A stretch of 64,000 nt of DNA from NCBI GenBank assembly GCA_012521705.1, contig JAAYLX010000027.1, positions 81,582 through 145,581 of the forward strand. The letters are read 5' to 3'. A program made the position numbers and the translations under genes. This DNA comes from Clostridiaceae bacterium (GTDB taxonomy: Bacteria; Bacillota; Clostridia; DSM-8532). Numbering within the stretch: the stretch's first letter is position 1; the number at the start of each line of letters is the position of its first letter. This document shows positions 37,592 to 47,698 of this stretch, piece by piece. The notes under the pieces were generated by a model, which ran no database searches, was not told the origin of the DNA, and saw nothing but the letters and a program-made list of their open reading frames with translations.

Positions 37592-37618
37592 ATCATGCAG
37601 TTCAATTCTGTATTAAAT

Positions 37619-37701
37619 TGGTGCGGACAAAGGGACTTGAACCCCCACGGTTTCCCGCCAGATCCTAAATCTGGTGCGTCTGCCAATTCCGCCATGTCCG
37701 C
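37619..37701 (-). tRNA. tRNA-Leu (UAG anticodon)
   Basis: The acceptor stem GCGGACA / TGTCCGC closes the molecule, with discriminator A and an encoded CCA. The D-arm is GGCGGAATTGGCAGACGC, the anticodon stem-loop CCAGA-TTTAGGA-TCTGG (anticodon UAG, reading CUN Leu codons), a long class II variable arm follows (GGCGGGAAACCG), and the T-arm is GGGGGTTCAAGTCCC. All features match a leucine tRNA. Confidence 0.97.
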
Positions 37702-37792
37702 ACGCCTAAAGAATGCATTTACTATATTAAAACCTTAATCTGCTTTTGTCAACCAGTTAATAATTCCGGTTTATGGCTCTCCGTGCTGTTTA

Positions 37793-38926
37793 TCAAACAT
37801 TCATCCTGTTAAGGAACCTTACCAGGTTGTTCATGGTAAGAGCAAGGTCGCTCTTGCTGCGGGTCCTGGCTACCTTAAAGTCAACGGCCACTCTGTTGAT
37901 GCTGAATATTGCTGAAACTCCCTCATTATAAGCTGGTTCAACATTATCGCCTATATCGCCTACTATTGCTACCACGGGCACATTCAGTGCTTTAGCCCTG
38001 CGTGCCACCCCGATAACTACCTTTCCTCTTATGCTCTGGCTGTCTATTTTTCCTTCTCCGGTAAAAATCATATCCGCATCATGCGCTATGGTGTCAAAAT
38101 TTACGGTATCAAGTACGGTTTCAATGCCCATCTGAAGTCGTGAGCCGAAAAACGCGACCATTCCTCCTCCCATTCCTCCGGCGGCGCCGGACCCTGGAAT
38201 TGCGGATACGTCAATACCAAGCTGAGCTTTTATTACTTCTGCCAAATGCTTAAGGCCATTGTCCAGAGAGACAACCATATCAGGGTCTGCTCCTTTCTGC
38301 GGACCGAAAACATACGCTGCGCCATTGTGGCCATAAAAAGGATTGTCTATATCACACATGGTTATAATCTCAATATCTTTGAGCTCCCTGCAGAACCCTG
38401 ATACATCAATTCTTTTAACATCTTTCAATGTACCGCCGGTCGGAACAAACTCATTATCATCCGCATTATAGAACCTGATTCCGCAGGCTGCAGCCGCACC
38501 GGCGCCCGCATCGTTGGTGCAGCTTCCTCCAAGGCCGACAATAATTCTCCTGCATCCGCTCTTTGCCGCATGCAGAATTAATTGGCCTACTCCGTATGTA
38601 CTCGTTTTTTCAGGGTTTTTATTATCCTCAACCAGTGGCAAACCTGCGCAGGCTGCCATTTCAATTACAGCAGTCCCGTTTTCCAATATGCCGTAAAATC
38701 CCTGCATGTCTTCCATAAAGGGGCCCTTAACGGTAACTTCCACCCTTTTCCCGCCGACAGCGGAAAGAAACGCGTCCACGCTTCCTTCTCCTCCATCTGC
38801 AACAGGTATGGAAACAATCTTCGCATCAGGGTAACCTGAACGCAATTCCCTTGCCATTATTTCGCATATTTCAGAAGAACTCATTGTCCCTTTGAATGAG
38901 TCAGGAATCAAAACGAATTTTCTCAT
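37793..38926 (-). CDS. Glycerate kinase (GlxK/GarK family)
   Basis: Phosphorylates D-glycerate, giving 2- or 3-phosphoglycerate according to subfamily. It is 377 aa from the start MRKFVLIPDSFKG (38926), with AAAGGA 8 nt upstream. Typical segments are PVADGGEGSVDAFL, GLGGSCTNDAGAGAAAACG, PGSGAAGGMGGGMVAF and FTGEGKIDSQSIRGK. It lies after carB on the same strand but with an 80-bp gap and no obvious link to pyrimidine synthesis. Clostridial homologs of this family normally make 2-phosphoglycerate. Confidence 0.93.
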   Translation of the reverse strand: MRKFVLIPDSFKGTMSSSEICEIMARELRSGYPDAKIVSIPVADGGEGSVDAFLSAVGGKRVEVTVKGPFMEDMQGFYGILENGTAVIEMAACAGLPLVEDNKNPEKTSTYGVGQLILHAAKSGCRRIIVGLGGSCTNDAGAGAAAACGIRFYNADDNEFVPTGGTLKDVKRIDVSGFCRELKDIEIITMCDIDNPFYGHNGAAYVFGPQKGADPDMVVSLDNGLKHLAEVIKAQLGIDVSAIPGSGAAGGMGGGMVAFFGSRLQMGIETVLDTVNFDTIAHDADMIFTGEGKIDSQSIRGKVVIGVARRAKALNVPVVAIVGDIGDNVEPAYNEGVSAIFSINRVAVDFKVARTRSKSDLALTMNNLVRFLNRMNV

Positions 38927-39016
38927 TTGTTTCATCCTTTATCACTTAATCGGCTGAATTCCGTCAAAAATATCCAGCAAAGCTATTTTACAATAATTCT
39001 CAGCAAGATTCCATAA

Positions 39017-42000
39017 TCAATCTTCTTTATCGTGTTTAAATACGTCCAGGCTTACAATATCAAGCTCTTCGGGATTCTTTTTCAACAACATGCATCTGAG
39101 AACCGCATAGGCTGTATCCATACTTGTCAGGCACAAAATTGAACGCTCAACAGCCCTTCTTCTGATCTTGAAGCCGTCACGCTGTGAATCCCTTCCCCTC
39201 GTGGCGGTATTAACAATCATGTCTATTTCGCCCTGCTCCATAAGATCAAGAATGTTGGGTGATCCTTCATTAATTTTTCTGACCACATTGGTCGCGATTG
39301 CGTGCTGGTTCAGGTAAAGGGCAGTCTTACCTGTGGCATACAATTTGAATCCCAGGCGTTCAAAGCCATCGGCCAGGTCTATAAGATCCGGTTTGTCGGT
39401 ATCGCGTACGGTGAACAGGATTGAACCTTTCTCTCTGGGGAATTTAAATCCCGCTGCAATAAGCCCTTTCAGGGTCGCTTCGTGGAGGTTCTTTGCAATT
39501 CCCAGTACTTCACCGGTGGATTTCATTTCAGGGCCCAGGCTTGTATCAACATTATGCAGTTTTTCGAAGGAGAATACCGGAACCTTGACCGCCACATATT
39601 CGCCTTCCCTGTATAATCCTGTTCCATAAGGGAAATCTGACAGTTTTTTGCCCAGCATGATGCGAGTTGCAATTTTGACCATGGGTATACCGGTTACCTT
39701 GCTGATATACGGGACGGTACGGCTGGATCTCGGGTTCACTTCTATAACATAGACCTGATCGTTGAACACGACATACTGGATGTTAACTATACCTATTACG
39801 TGAAGTGCTTTGGCAAGCCTTTCGGTATAGTCTATGATGGTTTCCTTTATCTTGAAAGACAGGCTCTGGGGCGGATACATGGAAATACTGTCGCCGGAAT
39901 GCACCCCCGCTCTTTCAAGATGCTCCATTATACCGGGTATAAGTATGTTTTCCCCGTCACAGATGGCATCTACCTCGAGCTCTTTACCCATCATGTACTT
40001 GTCAATGAGTATGGGATGCTCCTGCTCCTCCATATTAATAATTTCCATGAACTCTTCGATGTCTTTGTCGTTATAGGCAATTTCCATTCCCTTTCCGCCA
40101 AGCACATAGGACGGTCTTACCAGAACCGGATAACCTATGCTGTTTGCTGCCTTAAGAGCTTCTTCAAGGGTAAATACCGTGGTACCCACAGGCCTTGGAA
40201 TATTCAGTTCTTCCAGGATCTTGTCAAATTTCTCCCTGTCTTCCGCTGCATCCACGTATTTTGCATCCGTTCCGAATATTCTTACGCCTATATCTGCCAG
40301 AGGTTTTGTAAGCTTTATGGCTGTCTGGCCGCCAAACTGGGCTATTACGCCATCGGGATTTTCCAGTTCTATTATCTCTTCAACATCCTCGGCGGTAAGC
40401 GGGTCAAAATACAGCCTGTCAGATATGTCAAAGTCTGTGGATACTGTTTCAGGGTTGTTATTAATTATAATTGCTTCATAACCCTCTTCTTTAAGCCCCC
40501 ATACCGAATGTACCGAGCAGTAATCGAACTCAATTCCCTGGCCGATACGAATAGGACCGGAACCTAAAACTATTATTTTCTTGTTTTTTGACGGAATTGA
40601 TTCGTTGTATTCATCGTAGGTTGAGTAGTAATATGGGGTCTGAGCCTCAAATTCGGCAGCACAGGTATCAACCATTTTATAAGACGGCCTGATACCATAT
40701 TCCTTGCGTTTTGCTCTGACATCCTGAGCCTTTGCTCCAACATATTTTCCTATCACCTCATCAAGGAATCCCATTTTCTTTGCCTTAAGCAGAGTCTCTT
40801 TATCAAGCCCCTCCAAGGTAAGTGTTTTTAAATGTTCTTCCATGTTGACGATGTTCTTGAATTTATATAGGAACCACTTGTCTATTTTTGTTATATCGTA
40901 TATCTCATCTATGGACACGCCTCTTCTGATAGCTTCAGCTATTACAAGAAGTCTGTTGTCATCTATATTGTGCAGTCTCTCAATAAGTGCGGGAAGATCC
41001 AGATCCTTGCACAGCGGAGTCTCCAGGGTTTTGATATTAAGCTCCAGAGAACGCAGGGCTTTCATGAGTGCGGCTTCAAAGGAATTGCTGATAGCCATTA
41101 CTTCACCCGTTGCCTTCATCTGGGTCCCCAGGGTGCGGTGGGCATTAACAAACTTGTCAAAGGGCCATTTGGGGATTTTTATTACGCAATAATCCACAGT
41201 GGGTTCAAAGCATGCATAGGTTTTTCCGGTAACGGCATTGACTATTTCATCCAGACCGTAACCTATGGAAATCTTGGTGGTTACTTTGGCTATAGGGTAT
41301 CCTGTGGCCTTTGATGCCAGCGCCGATGAACGGCTGACACGTGGGTTTACTTCAATGACCGCATATTCAAAGCTCTCGGGATGCAGCGCAAACTGAACAT
41401 TGCAGCCACCTTCGATACCCAACGCGGAGATAATATTTAACGCGGCCCTTCTAAGCATCTGGTATTCCTTGTCTGAAAGGGTCTGGGCAGGTGCGACCAC
41501 TATACTGTCCCCGGTGTGAATACCCACCGGGTCAACATTTTCCATGCTGCACACTGTTATTACATTGCCTTTGCTGTCCCTTATTACCTCAAACTCTATT
41601 TCCTTCCATCCGGAAACGCATTTCTCGATAAGAGTCTGATGCACACGGCTAAGCCTTAATCCATTGGCTCCGATTTCTCTCAATTCTTCCTCGTTATATG
41701 CTATTCCTCCTCCGGTGCCACCAAGTGTATATGCCGGACGGACAACAACCGGATAGCCTATTGAAGCTGCGAAACTCAACGCATCTTCAAGTGTGTTTAC
41801 AACTTTACTTGGAATACATGGCTCACCAATTTTCTCCATGGTGTCTTTAAAGGCCTGCCTGTCCTCAGCCATTCTGATTGTTTCAACGGCGGTACCCAGA
41901 AGTTTTATTCCCTGTTCTTCAAGAAATCCTGATTCCGCAAGTTCCATGGCCAGATTAAGGCCGGTCTGGCCTCCAAGGGTGGGCAGAATACTGTCCGGCT

Positions 42001-42244
42001 TCTCCTTAAGGATTATTTTCTTTAATACATCCGGGATAAGCGGCTCTATATACACTTTATCCGCCATGTTGGTGTCAGTCATGATAGTAGCAGGGTTGCT
42101 GTTTACCAATATGGTTTCTATACCTTCCTCTTTAAGAGCCTGGCATGCCTGGGTTCCTGCATAGTCGAACTCTGCGGCCTGGCCTATAATAATAGGTCCC
42201 GACCCTATAACCATTACACGTTTTATTTCCTGTTTCTTCGGCAT
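39017..42244 (-). CDS. carB: Carbamoyl phosphate synthase large subunit
   Basis: Makes carbamoyl phosphate from ammonia, bicarbonate and two ATP. It is 1075 aa, the full length. Two homologous ATP-grasp halves are visible: [20 protein letters not shown] at the start and its duplicate [20 protein letters not shown] near residue 560; [19 protein letters not shown] and [19 protein letters not shown] mark the two ATP sites. The C-terminal methylglyoxal synthase-like domain (from about 935) is the allosteric region. It is the last pyr operon gene; its immediate partner carA lacks the catalytic cysteine. Confidence 0.97.
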   Translation of the reverse strand: MPKKQEIKRVMVIGSGPIIIGQAAEFDYAGTQACQALKEEGIETILVNSNPATIMTDTNMADKVYIEPLIPDVLKKIILKEKPDSILPTLGGQTGLNLAMELAESGFLEEQGIKLLGTAVETIRMAEDRQAFKDTMEKIGEPCIPSKVVNTLEDALSFAASIGYPVVVRPAYTLGGTGGGIAYNEEELREIGANGLRLSRVHQTLIEKCVSGWKEIEFEVIRDSKGNVITVCSMENVDPVGIHTGDSIVVAPAQTLSDKEYQMLRRAALNIISALGIEGGCNVQFALHPESFEYAVIEVNPRVSRSSALASKATGYPIAKVTTKISIGYGLDEIVNAVTGKTYACFEPTVDYCVIKIPKWPFDKFVNAHRTLGTQMKATGEVMAISNSFEAALMKALRSLELNIKTLETPLCKDLDLPALIERLHNIDDNRLLVIAEAIRRGVSIDEIYDITKIDKWFLYKFKNIVNMEEHLKTLTLEGLDKETLLKAKKMGFLDEVIGKYVGAKAQDVRAKRKEYGIRPSYKMVDTCAAEFEAQTPYYYSTYDEYNESIPSKNKKIIVLGSGPIRIGQGIEFDYCSVHSVWGLKEEGYEAIIINNNPETVSTDFDISDRLYFDPLTAEDVEEIIELENPDGVIAQFGGQTAIKLTKPLADIGVRIFGTDAKYVDAAEDREKFDKILEELNIPRPVGTTVFTLEEALKAANSIGYPVLVRPSYVLGGKGMEIAYNDKDIEEFMEIINMEEQEHPILIDKYMMGKELEVDAICDGENILIPGIMEHLERAGVHSGDSISMYPPQSLSFKIKETIIDYTERLAKALHVIGIVNIQYVVFNDQVYVIEVNPRSSRTVPYISKVTGIPMVKIATRIMLGKKLSDFPYGTGLYREGEYVAVKVPVFSFEKLHNVDTSLGPEMKSTGEVLGIAKNLHEATLKGLIAAGFKFPREKGSILFTVRDTDKPDLIDLADGFERLGFKLYATGKTALYLNQHAIATNVVRKINEGSPNILDLMEQGEIDMIVNTATRGRDSQRDGFKIRRRAVERSILCLTSMDTAYAVLRCMLLKKNPEELDIVSLDVFKHDKED

Positions 42245-42314
42245 ATTAAACCTCCACTGTTATTACTGCGTTTGAATCTTCCTCTTAAATACATTCTTTC
42301 GGGCAGAGCCCTTT

Positions 42315-43379
42315 TTATTTATCCATCATGGAAATGAACTCGTCATAAAGATAACCAGTGTCCCCGTATCCCGAAGAGACTTCCGGATGGAACTGAACTC
42401 CGAAAGCGGGGATTTTTATGTACTTTATTCCTTCAACAGTGTTGTCGTTCATATTTATATGGGTGACAACCGCAGATTCAGTATCAAATTTGTCGGCTGA
42501 AACTACATATCCATGGTTCTGGGCTGTAATATATGTCCTGTCCTTGCCAAGATCCTTTACCGGGTGATTTCCGCCCCTGTGCCCATATTTCAGTTTTGTT
42601 GTTTCCCCGCCCATGGCCAATGCCAGTATCTGATGCCCCAGACCTATACCGAATACGGGAAGTTTGCCCAGAAGTTTTTTCACAACATCCACCTGGGATT
42701 TGCAATCCTGAGGGTTTCCAGGCCCGTTTGAAAGAAGGATTCCATCGGGTCCGACAGTCAGAATTTCTTCTGCTTCCGCATTTGCGGGGAATACATAGAC
42801 ATCGCAATTTCTTTTTGTAAGGGAATTTAATAAACTACCTTTGACGCCGTAATCCAAAACTGCCACCTTATGGCCTGTTCCCGGGATATGATACATCTTT
42901 TCGGTTGTCACATTCCCGACGAGATTTCCGGGCTTGAAGTTGCGAATCTTATTCAGGCATTCTTCATGTTCCAGTCCGGCGTCCGTGGTGATAATTCCGT
43001 TCATAGTGCCTTTTTCCCTTAAAATCCTGGTAAGTTCACGGGTATCTATTCCTTTTAATCCGATTACCCCGTTCTTCTTTAAGTAATTGTCAAGAAAGTC
43101 CACTGAACGCCAGTTGCTTGGCTCGTCGCAAAACTCTCTTGCAATTAACCCCTTTACGCAGATTTTGTCCGAAGTTACATCTTCCTCATTTACGCCGTAA
43201 TTTCCAATGAGGGGATAAGTCATTGTGACAATCTGCCCGGCGTTTGTCGGATCAGTCAGTAGTTCCTGATAACCGGTCATTGATGTATTGAAAACCACTT
43301 CTCCAATATATGTGCCTTCGGCCCCAAAGGCCTCGCCGGTGAACCGGCTTCCGTCTTCCAAGATCAGAAATGCTTTCAT
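42315..43379 (-). CDS. carA: Carbamoyl phosphate synthase small subunit lacking the catalytic Cys
   Basis: CarA paralog of the pyr operon, 354 aa, with a complete C-terminus (YGDTGYLYDEFISMMDK). The class I amidotransferase elbow reads VFGIGLGHQ: Gly246 replaces the nucleophilic Cys expected in GICLGHQ. The codon is GGT (plus 42642-42644), one base from TGT. The partner His and Glu (FHPEVS) remain. Without the Cys it should not hydrolyse glutamine, so CarB would depend on free ammonia or on the other CarA at 14.4 kb. It follows pyrF by a 4-nt overlap. Confidence 0.93.
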   Translation of the reverse strand: MKAFLILEDGSRFTGEAFGAEGTYIGEVVFNTSMTGYQELLTDPTNAGQIVTMTYPLIGNYGVNEEDVTSDKICVKGLIAREFCDEPSNWRSVDFLDNYLKKNGVIGLKGIDTRELTRILREKGTMNGIITTDAGLEHEECLNKIRNFKPGNLVGNVTTEKMYHIPGTGHKVAVLDYGVKGSLLNSLTKRNCDVYVFPANAEAEEILTVGPDGILLSNGPGNPQDCKSQVDVVKKLLGKLPVFGIGLGHQILALAMGGETTKLKYGHRGGNHPVKDLGKDRTYITAQNHGYVVSADKFDTESAVVTHINMNDNTVEGIKYIKIPAFGVQFHPEVSSGYGDTGYLYDEFISMMDK

Positions 43380-44332
43380 CCCTTATTTTCCTTTCTATCA
43401 AAAATAAATTGTCCGATCTCCTCTTTCATTCTTACAGCCTCAGCCCTTGCCGCCTTATCAAACTCCTCAGCCGAGTACTCATTCTTCCATCTCTCACTCT
43501 TATATGCGCACATGAGGCTTCTGGATGCGTTAATTACCGCTCCCAGTCCATCCTTGTCAAAAGCGTGGGCTACATCCGATGCTTTTCCGCCCTGAGCTCC
43601 GTACCCCGGTACTAAAATCCAGCTTTCAGGCATCCTCTTTCTTAAAAGTTTGAGCTGCTCCGGATATGTAGCACCCACAACCGCACCTACTGAGGAATAT
43701 CCGCATTGGCCTTTTGTAGTCCTGCCCCATTCATTTACCATGTCCGCCATGGCTTCATAGACCTTGCGCCCGTCATCCAGTGTCAGGTCCTGAAGTTCCC
43801 CTGATGAGAGGTTTGAGGTTTTTACCAGGACAAATATACCTTTTCCGTATTTTTCACAGGCTTCAACAAAAGGTTTTATTCCGTCACTTCCCAGGTATCC
43901 GTTGACTGTAAGGGCATCGGCGTCGAATATCTCTTTATTTTCGCCATTTATATCTGTTTTGCCGAGGTATGCAGATGCATAAGCCTCACTGGTTGACCCG
44001 ATGTCATTCCTTTTACCGTCGGCAATCACAATTAAATCCTTGCTCTTTGCATATTTCACAGTTTCATTGAAAACCCAAATTCCGTGGATTCCATACATTT
44101 CGTAATATGCAAGCTGCGGCTTGACTGCCGGGATAATATCACAGACTGCGTCTATAAGTCTTTTGTTGAACTCTGCGATACTGTGGGCGGCAGCCTGCTC
44201 AAAACATGAATATTCATCAAATGCCTTTCTTTTGATTGAGTCCGGTATATATTCAAGCTTAGGGTCCAGACCCAATACCGATGGATTTTGTTTTTCAATT
44301 ATTTTCCGGGCAAGTTTGTCGGAGAAATTCAT
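43376..44332 (-). CDS. pyrF: Orotidine 5'-phosphate decarboxylase (type 2)
   Basis: Decarboxylates OMP to UMP. It is 318 aa from the start MNFSDKLARK (44332), with AGGAG 9 nt upstream, not the longer ORF-track start. Type 2 PyrF is longer than the E. coli type (about 240 aa). The catalytic DxKxxD motif appears as IADGKRNDIGS, and the phosphate-binding end is VPGYGAQGGK. It lies between pyrC and carA in the pyr operon. Confidence 0.95.
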   Translation of the reverse strand: MNFSDKLARKIIEKQNPSVLGLDPKLEYIPDSIKRKAFDEYSCFEQAAAHSIAEFNKRLIDAVCDIIPAVKPQLAYYEMYGIHGIWVFNETVKYAKSKDLIVIADGKRNDIGSTSEAYASAYLGKTDINGENKEIFDADALTVNGYLGSDGIKPFVEACEKYGKGIFVLVKTSNLSSGELQDLTLDDGRKVYEAMADMVNEWGRTTKGQCGYSSVGAVVGATYPEQLKLLRKRMPESWILVPGYGAQGGKASDVAHAFDKDGLGAVINASRSLMCAYKSERWKNEYSAEEFDKAARAEAVRMKEEIGQFIFDRKENKG

Positions 44333-44452
44333 ATTATTACACTCCTGTTCGCGATCGTACTTATTTATAATCAGCGCTGCTGAAGACCGTTTTCGCCATA
44401 TTTTGTTCTGAATAATTATACGCATAATATTCTATTTATGAATAATTATACA

Positions 44453-45733
44453 TCATTTTGGCGAGGCTTCAAATACTATTTTTCCATTAACGATAGTCAT
44501 AATTATTTTTCCTTTAACCTTCCACCCGTCAAAGGGAGAGTTTTTACTTTTTGAGGCAAACTCCGAAACATTTATTGTAAACTCAGTATCCAGATCAACC
44601 ATAGTTAAGTCCGCATCCTTGCCGCAGGCAATTATCCCTTTATCAAGGTTAAGAATACTGGCAGGTTTTGTGGAAAGCTTTTCTGCAAGCTGGGTCAGTG
44701 AAAGGATGCCCGGCTCAACCAGGTATGTGTATGCAAGAGGGAACGCGGTCTCAAAACCTACAATTCCATTTGGCGCGCAGTCAAACTCCACATTCTTTTC
44801 ATCAAAATGGTGGGGTGCGTGGTCAGTCGCAATAATATCGATGGTTCCGTCCCTTAATCCCTCTTTGATTGCCAGAACATCATCCTCTGTCTGGAGAGGG
44901 GGATTCATCTTGGCATTGGTATTATAGTTCTCACATGCTTTATCAGTAAGGGTAAAGTAATGTGGGCAGGTTTCACAGGTCACTTTTACGCCCCGCTTTT
45001 TGGCCTGGCGGATAAGTTCCACCGAATATCTGTTGGAAACATGGGCTATGTGCATGGGCACATTATTGTACTCAGCAAGCAGAATATCCCTTGACACCAT
45101 TACCGATTCTGCAATGCTCGGAATTCCCCGTAAGCCAAGTTTGGTAGACATGGCTCCCTCGTTCATACTCCCCTCCTCAGCCAGGTCCAGGTCTTCACAG
45201 TGGGAGATGACCGGAAGATTAAACTGTTGGGCATATACCATCGCTTTTTTCATGACTGATGAATTCATGACAGGTCTTCCATCGTCCGAAACAGCAACTA
45301 TTCCCGCTTCCTTCATGCTTCCCATCTCAGAAAGCTCTTCACCCTTGAGCCCCTTGGTAATGGCTCCTATGGGATATACATTTACAACAGCTTCGCTTTT
45401 CGCTTTTTCCGTTATATAACTTACGACGGCTGAATTATCAACCACGGGATTGGTATTGGGCATGCACGCGACAGATGTAAAACCGCCTCTTGCCGCGCTT
45501 TTAGAACCGCTTATTATATCTTCCTTGTATTCATATCCGGGATCTCTTAAATGGCAGTGGGCATCCACAAGCCCCGGGAAGACCCAGAGATTTTCCGCAT
45601 TAATTTTTCTGCCAGCTTCAATTGTAAGATGCTCCCCTATTGCTGCTATTTTGCCGTTTTCTATGAGAATATCGCTTCCCATTTTTATTCCGTCATGATT
45701 TACAATATTGGCTTTGGATATCAGAATTTTCAT
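44453..45733 (-). CDS. pyrC: Dihydroorotase
   Basis: Cyclises carbamoyl aspartate to dihydroorotate. It is 426 aa, of the class I (Bacillus-like) size. The metal motif DAHCHLRDPG (DxHxH) is near residue 58; metal-binding His appear in VISHCEDLDL and MHIAHVS, and the catalytic Asp in IIATDHAPHH. Its start overlaps the pyrB stop by 4 nt. It is the second gene of the pyr operon. Confidence 0.96.
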   Translation of the reverse strand: MKILISKANIVNHDGIKMGSDILIENGKIAAIGEHLTIEAGRKINAENLWVFPGLVDAHCHLRDPGYEYKEDIISGSKSAARGGFTSVACMPNTNPVVDNSAVVSYITEKAKSEAVVNVYPIGAITKGLKGEELSEMGSMKEAGIVAVSDDGRPVMNSSVMKKAMVYAQQFNLPVISHCEDLDLAEEGSMNEGAMSTKLGLRGIPSIAESVMVSRDILLAEYNNVPMHIAHVSNRYSVELIRQAKKRGVKVTCETCPHYFTLTDKACENYNTNAKMNPPLQTEDDVLAIKEGLRDGTIDIIATDHAPHHFDEKNVEFDCAPNGIVGFETAFPLAYTYLVEPGILSLTQLAEKLSTKPASILNLDKGIIACGKDADLTMVDLDTEFTINVSEFASKSKNSPFDGWKVKGKIIMTIVNGKIVFEASPK

Positions 45734-46659
45734 ATATCTTCCCTCCCGGTCAATAAATATAGCAGGGCCATACGCACGGCAACTCCGTTCGTCACCTGCA
45801 GGTTAATGACTGACTGGTCGCTGTCTATGATATTTGAGGTCATTTCAAGCCCCCTGTTCACAGGTCCCGGATGCATGAAGAGTACATCGCTTCCCAGGTC
45901 TTTGACATTTTCATTATTCAGCCCAAAGAAGCGGGAGTATTCATAAGCAGAGGGAAACAACGCCTTTTTCTGCCTTTCAAGCTGGATTCTAAGTCCCATT
46001 ACCACATCACAGCCTTCCAAAGCCTCCTCCATGGTATTGCAAACTTTGACGGAACCAAGCTCCTCCATTCCCACGGGAAGCAAAGTGGAAGGGGCAAAAA
46101 CCTTGACATGGGCTCCCATTGTAGTAAGACCTATAATATTGCTTCTTGCAACACGGCTATGATAAATATCTCCCACAATTGCCACTTTCAGTCCTTCCAG
46201 CTTTCCAAAGTGTTCTCTCATGGTGAACATATCCAGAAGTGCCTGGGTCGGGTGCTCATGCATTCCATCCCCCGCGTTAATAACTGAGGCGTTTATGTTC
46301 TTTGCAAGCAGATGCGGGGCTCCCGCCCTGTTATGGCGTATTACAACAATATCCGCACCCATCGCGTCCAGAGTCCTTCCGGTATCAATCAGTGTCTCGC
46401 CCTTCTGGACACTGCTGCTTCCTACAGATACATTTACCGCATGGGCTCCCATGTATTTTGCCGCCAGTTCAAAGGACACCCTGGTACGGGTACTGTTTTC
46501 ATAAAACAGGGTTACAACCGTTCTTCCCTGAAGGTAATTAACCCTTTTCTTGTTGCTGTCCAAAATTGTTTTCATTTCTTTGGCCGTGTCAAGAATAAGC
46601 TCTATTTCTCCGGAGCTTACGCCCTCAAGACCCAAAACATCCTTTTGCCGCAGTTTCAT
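45730..46659 (-). CDS. pyrB: Aspartate carbamoyltransferase catalytic subunit
   Basis: Condenses carbamoyl phosphate and aspartate. It is 309 aa, a normal length. The carbamoyl-phosphate motif is STRTR (56-60), with VSVGSSSVQKGETL (the flexible loop Ser/Lys) and HPTQALLDMFT. There is no pyrI, as in other Firmicutes. It is the first gene of the pyr operon, with GGAGGG before the ATG and a 230-nt leader containing an attenuator. Confidence 0.97.
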   Translation of the reverse strand: MKLRQKDVLGLEGVSSGEIELILDTAKEMKTILDSNKKRVNYLQGRTVVTLFYENSTRTRVSFELAAKYMGAHAVNVSVGSSSVQKGETLIDTGRTLDAMGADIVVIRHNRAGAPHLLAKNINASVINAGDGMHEHPTQALLDMFTMREHFGKLEGLKVAIVGDIYHSRVARSNIIGLTTMGAHVKVFAPSTLLPVGMEELGSVKVCNTMEEALEGCDVVMGLRIQLERQKKALFPSAYEYSRFFGLNNENVKDLGSDVLFMHPGPVNRGLEMTSNIIDSDQSVINLQVTNGVAVRMALLYLLTGREDI

Positions 46660-46733
46660 CCTGACCCTCCCTAAACGGACTAATATAATTCCTTTGTTTC
46701 ACACTTAGCTTGGCCTTATGGCTAAAAAATTAC

Positions 46734-46920
46734 AAAAAAAATAGTAAGACAATTGTCTTACTATCCTATCAATATTAATAAAGGGAAAAGGGAAGTAAAC
46801 CCTTTTTTCCGTCTTTGCCCGTTCAATTTGCACTTGTCCTGTACAATGAAACCAGACATAAAAAACCCCTTTGGTTTAAATTATTTTGATTATAATATCA
46901 TATCAGTTTTTGCTTGTCCA
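46734..46920 (-). promoter_or_regulatory. pyr operon promoter and attenuator
   Basis: The promoter is TGGACA (46915-46920), 17 nt, TATTAT (46892-46897). The leader holds a terminator AUAGUAAGAC-AAUU-GUCUUACUAU followed by eight U (46734-46764). Upstream is a hairpin AAAGGG / CCCUUU (46787-46805) whose loop contains UUUACU, complementary to AGUAAG of the terminator 5' arm, so an antiterminator is possible. I do not see the PyrR-binding consensus (UCCAGAGAGGCU-like) and no pyrR gene is in the window, so the effector is uncertain. Confidence 0.7.
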
Positions 46921-47020
46921 GTGTAAATTATGACTATAATAATGAAAAATTTCACGTCATGATTTGTAAAACTGAATGATATTTAAACCTGGCCCAGCTT
47001 TTCATAAAATACACAGAAAT

Positions 47021-47644
47021 TTATTTGTTGCGAACCCTGTATCTTAAAACTGTTTTTAATTTGGACGGTTCGGTTTTTCTGACATCCGAGATATAAATCT
47101 CCCTGTGAACAAGTGTGGTTATCTCAAGATTATTTTCTTCAATAAACTTTTTCATCATTTCAAAACTGCGCGGCTCATCGTCATAGGGGCCGACATGCAT
47201 CATCTGTACCGACAATCCGTCTTCCATGGTGTCAAATTCAACATTCTCAAGAAGAGGGTGTGGTTTTTTCTTTCTGACATGCTCAAAAGCTCGTTTAACT
47301 ACATCTTCTGTTACAAAATCGGGCTGTCTTATCATGATGGTATATACAAGTTCATCCTTGTTCAGGGTTTCAAGCTTTCTTCCTTTCTCTGTCAAATCCC
47401 ACAAACCTTCAAGGGGATAAACAGTATATTCAAAATAGCCTTCAGGAGTATAACCCTGTTTAGGCATCATTCTGACTGCATAAGCCAAAGAATACAAAAC
47501 ACCCACTCTTTCAGCAAAATCTTCACCGTTGGGATTGCCCTGACCGCTTAACATAAAAAATTTCTGCTTGGGAACTGTTACAAGCACGGGTTTTTCTTCA
47601 GGCAAATACAGATCTTTCTCCTGCTTTTTCCATTCGTACTTCAT
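47021..47644 (-). CDS. GyrI-like small-molecule-binding domain protein
   Basis: A 207-aa stand-alone protein of the GyrI-like (SOUL/BmrR ligand-binding) superfamily: MKYEWKKQEKDLYLPEEKP, VPKQKFFMLSGQGNPNGEDF, then VQMMHVGPYDDEPRSFEMM, which is the family's signature. It has no DNA-binding domain. Such proteins bind or hydrolyse small hydrophobic compounds. GGAGAGGG lies before the ATG. It is next to a DUF1848 gene on the same strand; no functional link is evident. Confidence 0.9.
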   Translation of the reverse strand: MKYEWKKQEKDLYLPEEKPVLVTVPKQKFFMLSGQGNPNGEDFAERVGVLYSLAYAVRMMPKQGYTPEGYFEYTVYPLEGLWDLTEKGRKLETLNKDELVYTIMIRQPDFVTEDVVKRAFEHVRKKKPHPLLENVEFDTMEDGLSVQMMHVGPYDDEPRSFEMMKKFIEENNLEITTLVHREIYISDVRKTEPSKLKTVLRYRVRNK

Positions 47645-47698
47645 AATTCAGCCCTCTCCTTCTTCCATGGTATATATTAATTTTAACATAACTGTGAA

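Noticed and set aside
46861-46890. ANTAR-type hairpin in the pyr leader (AAACC-AAAGG-GGUUU)
   Set aside because: The loop has five bases, not six, and its arms do not overlap the downstream terminator, so it does not follow the pattern of the other three leaders.
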